This document shows, in pieces, positions 14,399 to 19,572 of a stretch of 19,572 nt of DNA. The DNA lies in contig CAZUAS010000052.1 in NCBI GenBank assembly GCA_964618515.1, positions 1-19,572 on the forward strand, read 5' to 3'. The DNA is from JAFGNW01 sp964618515. Lineage in GTDB: Bacteria; Zixibacteria; MSB-5A5; GN15; FEB-12. The notes under the pieces are model-generated. The model did no database searches, was not told the origin of the DNA, and saw only the letters and a list, made by a program, of their open reading frames with translations. Position 1 is the stretch's first letter; each line of letters opens with the position of its first letter. A program made the position numbers and the translations under genes.

Positions 14399-16246
14399 AT
14401 GTCGGACGCTCTGTATGATACCCAGTTATATGCCCGGTTCTACCGGGATTTGCAAAGACGCCTGAACGGCCCCAATATCAAGGATGTTTCGCTTGAGGAA
14501 CTTCGCGAACCCTCCTGCCAGACGGGAACGCAGACCAGATTCGGTTCCTGGGGCTGGCGGTCGGCGGTGTCCAGCCGTATTGCCGAAAAAACCTGTATTC
14601 TTGGTTCTGAAGCGGTGCGGGAATACACCCTGACCGATGTCAAAAAAGCCATTATTGCCAAAGCCCCTGAGGAACTCGACAAGGTTTTGCATCTTATGGA
14701 AACTCTGCCGATCGTTCGCCTGCGGCGGCAGATGGGAGATAATCCCGAGTATAATCCCAAGTGTAATCTTTATATATCGGTGGCGGATTTAAAAAATTAC
14801 CGCCTGGCTTATATGTGGGGGCACACGATGGGACCGGTTACCAAGGCTCCCGGCCCGGAGTTTATTCTAATTCATATTCCCGAGGAACATCAAATCCGTC
14901 AACAGGCTCTTATCCTCCCCGATTATAATGTAACCATCGTGCTGGGATCGGACTATATGGGCGAAGACAAGAAGGGTTTTCTGCGTAACGGCATGCACGC
15001 CGCGGGGGCTCTTAATATGCTGGGTCTGCATGCCGGTACCAAAGTGGTAATTATTCGCGATGTCAAAACCGGCAAGCTGAAAAAATACGGAGTTTTCCTG
15101 TTCGGACTTTCGGCGACCGGTAAAAGTACCTGGTCGTGTCATCAACTGGGACTGGACTGGTCGAAAGGCGAACGCACTCTCGTCTGCCAGGATGATATCT
15201 GCTTTTTGAAAAGCGACGGCTCCGCGTACGGTTCGGAACAGAATTATTTTGTCAAGACGGATGTGGACAGTAAGCTCCAGGAAGCGATGTACAACGCTCT
15301 GATACACAAGAGCGCCCTTTACGAAAACGTCATGATAAATGCCAATGGACAGCCGGATTTTCTCGACGAGAATCTGTGCGGCAACGGCCGGGCTATTATC
15401 ATGCGCAAGCAGTTGAAAATAAAACGGGGCCGCTGGCCGATGGCCATGAAAAATATCTGGTATCCTTCGATTAATCTACCGCCGGTGGATGACCTTGACG
15501 GTCTAGTGTTTGCCTTTATCACCCGGCGTAACACCATCATGACATTTTCCCAACGGTTGACGCCCATTCAGGGAGTGCTGGCTTATCTCTGGGGGGAATC
15601 GAGTCACAGTTACGCCTCAAACCCCGCCAAAGCCGGGGAGTCGGTGCGCACGGTCGGTACGGATCCGTTTATTGTCGGTTCCCGGGCGGCCAAGGTTAAT
15701 CATTTTTATCGAATTGTTATGGACCTGACGGCTAATTACCCGGACAAGATACATTTCTTCCAGTACAACACTGGCGGGATGGGAGAAATTATCGAAAACC
15801 GCGACGGGGTCAAGAAAATTATTCGCAAAACCGAACGGGTACCCATTGCCACCATGGCGGCGATTCAAAGGGGCGACCTGCGGGGTACCAATAAATACCA
15901 GCAGAGTATTTTCGGTACGGAAACCATTTATCATGCCGAAGGCGCCGACCTCAGTGAATACCGCCCGGAAAAATATTATTCCCAAGAAGAAATCAAGGGA
16001 TATCTGCGTGACTTGGTCGACGGACGCCGTAAATTTACCGAGAAAGTGGCCGAGGAAGGCCTCATGCCGGAAATTTTAAAGGCGGCCGAGGATTCCTATC
16101 GTATTGCCGGGGAGAAAGAATCCCGGGTTTTTATTCCCTCGAAAAAAACCGAACCGCCGCCCCCCAAGGAAAAACCCGTGACGCGTTTAACCGACTGGAA
16201 ACCCAATCCCCGTCTGAATCGTGACCGCGGTTGGCGTTATGGTTGA
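14399..16246 (+). CDS. pckA: Divergent ATP-type phosphoenolpyruvate carboxykinase
   Basis: A 615-residue protein, longer than the usual 520-540 of ATP-type PEPCK. It should catalyse oxaloacetate + ATP to PEP + CO2 + ADP, or the reverse. YMGEDKKG (185-192) matches the YAGEMKKG substrate/metal loop. The Walker A is GLSATGKST (236-244, usual GLSGTGKTT). QDD at 264-266 is the metal-binding second motif (usual GDD). ALYENVMI (306-313) matches ALLENVxV. GNGRAI with R331 fits the substrate Arg, and RLTPIQG (386-392) and NTGGMGE fit the C-terminal blocks. The C-terminal extension (about 560-615) is Pro/Lys/Arg rich with a PPPPKEKP stretch and has no counterpart in the usual enzyme. An AAGGA RBS lies at the end of ndk. 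It is the last gene of the flotillin operon; no convincing terminator is seen behind it. Confidence 0.88.
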   Translation: MSDALYDTQLYARFYRDLQRRLNGPNIKDVSLEELREPSCQTGTQTRFGSWGWRSAVSSRIAEKTCILGSEAVREYTLTDVKKAIIAKAPEELDKVLHLMETLPIVRLRRQMGDNPEYNPKCNLYISVADLKNYRLAYMWGHTMGPVTKAPGPEFILIHIPEEHQIRQQALILPDYNVTIVLGSDYMGEDKKGFLRNGMHAAGALNMLGLHAGTKVVIIRDVKTGKLKKYGVFLFGLSATGKSTWSCHQLGLDWSKGERTLVCQDDICFLKSDGSAYGSEQNYFVKTDVDSKLQEAMYNALIHKSALYENVMINANGQPDFLDENLCGNGRAIIMRKQLKIKRGRWPMAMKNIWYPSINLPPVDDLDGLVFAFITRRNTIMTFSQRLTPIQGVLAYLWGESSHSYASNPAKAGESVRTVGTDPFIVGSRAAKVNHFYRIVMDLTANYPDKIHFFQYNTGGMGEIIENRDGVKKIIRKTERVPIATMAAIQRGDLRGTNKYQQSIFGTETIYHAEGADLSEYRPEKYYSQEEIKGYLRDLVDGRRKFTEKVAEEGLMPEILKAAEDSYRIAGEKESRVFIPSKKTEPPPPKEKPVTRLTDWKPNPRLNRDRGWRYG

Positions 16247-16506
16247 TTAAAAACATAGTTATGGTTTCTTTAGTCTTAAAAGGTGGGAAATTTACTGATT
16301 CTTTTCGATGGTTACTTGTTTAATATTTCTCTGTTTTATCGAAAAAAAGGTTTTATTTTTATTAAGTCAAAGTAAGGTATGAGGGAAAAGGAATTTTTAT
16401 TGCTCAAAACTCCTTTCGTCTGTTTATTATAATTACTTGTAAATACATTAAAAAAATTCAGAAGACGTATTTAAATAGTTGTCAATAAGTTTGAAAGGTT
16501 GGTGTT
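16247..16506. other. AT-rich intergenic region before the TPR gene
   Basis: A 260-base gap with very high A+T. A perfect TATAAT at 16428-16433 could be a -10 for the TPR gene, but no good -35 stands 16-18 bases upstream (TTGCTC at 16400 is 22 away). A 6-bp AAAGGA/TCCTTT dyad with an 18-base loop (16387-16416) has no T-tract. No ORF or RNA gene is seen. Confidence 0.3.
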
Positions 16507-17775
16507 ATGTCACATTTTGGGAAAATAAGCCTGCTTTTAATAATTTGTCTGTTTATCTCGGTCGTGTCGCCGGTTGCCGACAACAGTGAGACCTATTTCG
16601 ATTTTCTAAAAGCCACCTACAATCGGCATGACAAACAGCTGAATGATTTTCTGAAAGCCGAGTTTGAGCTTTTTATCGCATTCTACCCGGAAAGCGAGCA
16701 TGTTCCGGAAGCTTTGTATCTTCTGGCTCAGACCTTTCTGGAGCGAAAGGCTGAACACGAGGGTTTTGCCCTTTTGATGAAAGCTCTCTACTTGTACCCC
16801 GACAATCCGGTGAAAACCTCGGTGGTAGCTGAAGCCCAGCGTATTGTAGCTACCAATTCATCTTACAAGCGGCAACAGGGTGAGCTTCGGAAGATAATCG
16901 ACGGTGAGTTTCCGGGGGGCGAGATGGCGGAGAGATTTTATCGTTATCTGAAATTCCTGAGGGAACTCGATGACCGTAAACTGTATAGCTGGACACTGGC
17001 TGAGTACTACGAAGTCATCGAGCGCTTCAAAGATGACAGTCGGGTGGAACAGATACATCGCTGGCTGGGCGATGTCTATGCTTCGATGGGTGAGGCTCAG
17101 GCGGCGGTAGCCGCATATCAGAAATACGAAAAACTTTTTCCTGTAAATAAAAATTTGCCTTACGTGATTATTAATCGCGCGAATGTTCTTAATGAAGACC
17201 TTAAGGATTACGCCCTGGCCAACTCTCTATTGACTCAGGTAATTGAAAACTACCCGGAGACCAAGTATGCCAGCACGGCGATGTTTTCGCGGGCGAAGAT
17301 AAAAGAGGAACGTTTTCGCGACTACGATGGTGCCATTGCCGATTACCGGCAATTGATTAAACAAGACCCCCAGCATGAAAAAGCGGTTGAAGCGCTGTTT
17401 GAAATCGCTTCCATAAATGTAAATCGTCTTCGGGCGTTGCGGTCGGCGATTGACACATATAACGAAGTGGTTCAGAAATATCCGGAGAGCCCGCGCGGAG
17501 TTAAGGCTTTGAAAGAGTCGGCCGCTCTTTACCTGAAAATGAAAGACCCCTATTCCGCCGCCAAACAATATGCCCGGATTGCCGAATTATATCCGGACCA
17601 TGTCGAAGCCCCCGCCATGCTTTTCGAAGCCGGTGAACAGGCTCTGGGGAAAATAAAGGATTTCCAAATGGCTAAAGAATATTATAACCTACTGATTGAA
17701 AAGTATCCCGGAAATGTTTATGCCGATAAAGCACAACAGCGAATTATCCGGATTAATGAAAAGCAGGGGCCATAA
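16507..17775 (+). CDS. Secreted tetratricopeptide-repeat protein
   Basis: A 422-residue protein. Residues 1-24 form a signal peptide (MSHFGK, then LLLIICLFI). The rest is a series of TPR units, each with a Tyr/Pro-ended helix pair such as EFELFIAFYPESEHVPEALYLLA, KYEKLFPV, QVIENYPETKYA, QLIKQDPQHEKAVEALFEIA, EVVQKYPESPRGVKAL, RIAELYPDHVEAPAMLFEAG and LLIEKYPGNVYADKAQQRI. This pattern is of the BamD/YbgF kind of periplasmic TPR proteins, which act as protein-protein scaffolds. No lipobox Cys or catalytic motif is seen. Its gene is preceded by a long gap and points toward the minus-strand PLP gene, so it is probably transcribed on its own. Function beyond scaffolding is unknown. Confidence 0.85.
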   Translation: MSHFGKISLLLIICLFISVVSPVADNSETYFDFLKATYNRHDKQLNDFLKAEFELFIAFYPESEHVPEALYLLAQTFLERKAEHEGFALLMKALYLYPDNPVKTSVVAEAQRIVATNSSYKRQQGELRKIIDGEFPGGEMAERFYRYLKFLRELDDRKLYSWTLAEYYEVIERFKDDSRVEQIHRWLGDVYASMGEAQAAVAAYQKYEKLFPVNKNLPYVIINRANVLNEDLKDYALANSLLTQVIENYPETKYASTAMFSRAKIKEERFRDYDGAIADYRQLIKQDPQHEKAVEALFEIASINVNRLRALRSAIDTYNEVVQKYPESPRGVKALKESAALYLKMKDPYSAAKQYARIAELYPDHVEAPAMLFEAGEQALGKIKDFQMAKEYYNLLIEKYPGNVYADKAQQRIIRINEKQGP

Positions 17776-17796
17776 AACGAGAGGAAACCGATTATT

Positions 17797-18792
17797 TTAT
17801 TCAAGAAATCCTTTTTCGCGCATCCAGTCGTCGTTATATAATTTACTGATATATTTCATGCCGCTGTCGGGCAGGATAACCAGCACTGTCTTACCGGAAT
17901 CCAGGTTTTCGGCATGTTTCAAAGCGGCTTCAAGCGCTGCGCCCGATGAACCGCCGGCAAAAATACCTTCGGTGCGGGCCATTTTGCGGGCATTCATGAA
18001 ACTTTCCCGATCCGTAACCCGGTATATTTTATCTATCACCGAAAAATCTATCGAGTCACAGAGCATGTCCTCACCGATGCCTTCAACCAGGTAGGGCTGA
18101 GTTTGCCCCAGCGAGTGGTCTTTATGGTACTGGTAGTATATCGAGCCGACCGGGTCGGCGGCAATAACTTCGATTTCCGGTTTCTTCTCTTTCAAAAGCT
18201 TGCCCGTTCCGGAAAGAGTCCCGCCGGTACCGATACCGCCGACTAAAACATCGAGCCGCCCACCCGTTTGTTCCCAGATTTCCGGGCCGGTGGTGCGGTA
18301 GTGTGCTTCGATATTATTTCTATTAAAAAATTGCCCCAGTAAATAAGCATTGGGAATTTCACGTTGAAGGCGCAGGCTGATTTGGTAATAATGTTCCGCG
18401 GTGCCGGGCGGGGCGTCAGACGGACAGATATGTACCTCAGCTCCAAAAGCCATGAGGGTATCGATTTTTTCTTTGGACATCTTGTCGGGGATGATTATAA
18501 CTGCTTTGTAACCGTGAGCCGCGGCATACATGGCTACAGCCGCCCCGGTGTTGCCCGAAGTAGCTTCGATAATCGTCCCGCCGCTTTTCAACTCCCCGGT
18601 TTTGACGGCTTCGTTCAAAACAAAGGTCACCATCCGGTCTTTAATTGAACCCGTTGGATTGAAAAACTCCAGTTTGACCAGGATGGTCGCTTTGATGCCC
18701 CTTTCAGCCGGGAGCTTACGGAGTTTTACCAGCGGTGTCCGACCCGAGGTTTCGGTAATATTGTCAAAAAAAGTAAGTCTTTTGTCCGTCAT
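17797..18792 (-). CDS. Cysteine synthase/cystathionine beta-synthase-like PLP enzyme
   Basis: A 331-residue fold-type II PLP enzyme. The PLP lysine is K51 in NPTGSIKDR. SGNTG (79-83) binds the substrate carboxylate, and GGIGTGGTLSG (185-195) cradles the PLP phosphate. IPDKMSKEKIDTLMAFGAEV (101-120) is a typical CysK/CBS block. VEGIGEDM and the ending KYISKLYNDDWM resemble cystathionine beta-synthase more than CysK, but the N-terminal haem region and C-terminal CBS pair are absent. The reaction is therefore either O-acetylserine + sulfide to cysteine, or serine + homocysteine to cystathionine; sequence alone does not decide. The start is ATG 18790-18792, with AGGAAAG slightly upstream. It converges on the TPR gene with only 21 bases between the stops and no obvious shared terminator. 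Confidence 0.9.
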   Translation of the reverse strand: MTDKRLTFFDNITETSGRTPLVKLRKLPAERGIKATILVKLEFFNPTGSIKDRMVTFVLNEAVKTGELKSGGTIIEATSGNTGAAVAMYAAAHGYKAVIIIPDKMSKEKIDTLMAFGAEVHICPSDAPPGTAEHYYQISLRLQREIPNAYLLGQFFNRNNIEAHYRTTGPEIWEQTGGRLDVLVGGIGTGGTLSGTGKLLKEKKPEIEVIAADPVGSIYYQYHKDHSLGQTQPYLVEGIGEDMLCDSIDFSVIDKIYRVTDRESFMNARKMARTEGIFAGGSSGAALEAALKHAENLDSGKTVLVILPDSGMKYISKLYNDDWMREKGFLE

Positions 18793-18925
18793 GGGGGTGT
18801 TTTACTCTTTCCTGACTTGTCATTGTTTAAAAAAATGTTATCTATTAACAGTAAATTTAAGAAGAAGTTCAAATTAAAAAAATGAAAGCTTTTAAGTAAC
18901 GAAATTAGATTTCTATCCGTTAATT
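18793..18925. other. Intergenic region between two minus-strand genes
   Basis: This 133-base AT-rich gap must hold the leader of the PLP-enzyme gene. A TTGAAC on the minus strand (near 18869) could be a -35, with TTAATA-like sequence about 18 bases on, but both are weak. No terminator with a clear stem and T-tract was found for the upstream beta-barrel gene. Confidence 0.25.
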
Positions 18926-19572
18926 TTAAATATCAATTATCCGATTGTTTTTCTGAACTCTTTCATTAAGGTAAAATGATAAGCCGACGGTAAAATTAAG
19001 CTTATGGCCGGAGTTTTCCTCGAGGAAACTGAGATGGTGGTGAGTATAACTTATTTCGAGGTAAGTTCTAAAGATGTTATTGATAATGGTTTTATGTTTA
19101 AAGAGGCCGAAAAAAGTACTGCTTTCTTCTCGGTTGGCCGATACCCCTAAAGTGTATTCCAACTTAATGCCCGACAACAAGCCGACATCGTAAATATCCG
19201 GATAACGGTAATTTTTAATCTGTAAATTACTCCACCTTATACCAAGCATCGGCATTATCGAGAATCGGTTGTTTTCCTTAAAACAGTAATAAACTGCAAA
19301 ACAGGGACTTAATATGGAATAACCATCGTTGCCGGTAACATAGGCATAATCAATTTTGACAGCTTCGTTTTCTTTTTTGAACTCGTCTGTTAATTTCCCG
19401 GAATGGTATTTGAAAGAAAAGTTAAACAGCATTTTTCGGACTTTCAGCCCCATACCAATTTCCACAGCACCATGAGCGCCCATTGCTTTATCAATATCCC
19501 TGGTAAAAAAACCCCGCCCCAATCCCGCATTCATGGTAAGCTCAAACGTACTGACGGAGAAATAGTTATTGA
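18926..19572 (-). CDS. Outer-membrane beta-barrel-like protein, 5' end beyond window
   Basis: The minus-strand frame remains open to the right edge: codons before the first ATG (19532-19534) still read FSVSTFELTM in the same style. The gene therefore probably starts outside the window and only its 3' part is seen. The protein shows alternating hydrophobic and polar strands with aromatic girdle residues: GMGLKVRKMLFNFSFKYHSG, ILSPCFAVYYCF, FSIMPMLGIRWSNL, TYLEISYTHHHLSFL and LNFTVGLSFYLNERV near the C-terminus. This is typical of an outer-membrane beta-barrel of the OmpA/opacity size class. No recognisable family motif identifies its job. Low G+C compared with the metabolic genes. Confidence 0.65.
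   Translation of the reverse strand, partial: NNYFSVSTFELTMNAGLGRGFFTRDIDKAMGAHGAVEIGMGLKVRKMLFNFSFKYHSGKLTDEFKKENEAVKIDYAYVTGNDGYSILSPCFAVYYCFKENNRFSIMPMLGIRWSNLQIKNYRYPDIYDVGLLSGIKLEYTLGVSANREESSTFFGLFKHKTIINNIFRTYLEISYTHHHLSFLEENSGHKLNFTVGLSFYLNERVQKNNRIIDI

Noticed and set aside
16387..16416. AAAGGA/TCCTTT dyad as a terminator for the PEPCK operon
   Set aside because: Only six pairs with an 18-base loop and no T-tract.
17696..18094. 132-codon plus-strand open frame across the convergent gene ends
   Set aside because: It overlaps the TPR gene and the PLP-enzyme gene, both with strong family motifs, and has no match of its own.

Overview
The window looks like a chromosomal piece of an uncultured anaerobic or facultatively anaerobic Gram-negative bacterium. 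A thrombospondin-type-3 repeat protein ends in a dockerin-like DISDIT..LYL tail, and this style of tail makes me think of Zixibacteria or a nearby FCB-group lineage. That placement is an inference from memory, not a search result. No rRNA, tRNA or CRISPR array was seen.

Layout. (1) 1-1087 is a scar. A remnant of an IS3-family OrfB with an internal deletion abuts a secreted calcium-binding-repeat/dockerin-like protein that has lost its 5' end. A good intrinsic terminator follows (1167-1201). (2) 1479-2526 holds three small genes: a C-terminally anchored membrane protein, a zinc-ribbon protein with a DUF2007-like region, and a 64-residue membrane peptide. (3) 2629-9993 is the most distinctive block. 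A Crp/Fnr-type regulator is followed by an FNR/HcpR-like palindrome (3313-3326). Six same-strand genes come next: a ferredoxin-like protein, a NapH-like membrane Fe-S protein, a DUF438-hemerythrin-PAS protein, a DUF1858-DUF2249 protein, an octaheme cytochrome c of the hydroxylamine-oxidoreductase-like family, and a six-heme NapC/NirT-like membrane cytochrome. Domain content and order suggest a quinol-linked periplasmic nitrogen-oxide system (nitrite, hydroxylamine or NO) with a stress-sensing and Fe-S protection arm. (4) 10197-16246 is a tight four-gene unit: flotillin, an aspartate-aminotransferase-like protein fused to an HprK/PEPCK-like domain with a degenerate P-loop, nucleoside diphosphate kinase, and a divergent ATP-type PEP carboxykinase. 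These could take aspartate to oxaloacetate to PEP, with nucleotide balancing by Ndk. (5) 16507-19572 carries a TPR protein, a convergent cysteine-synthase/cystathionine-beta-synthase-like gene on the minus strand, and the 3' part of an outer-membrane beta-barrel-like gene that runs off the right edge.

The most original observations are the aminotransferase/HprK-like fusion beside PEP carboxykinase, and the octaheme plus six-heme pair placed behind a DUF438/hemerythrin/ferredoxin set with a recognisable FNR-type box. Substrates and regulator specificity cannot be settled from sequence alone.
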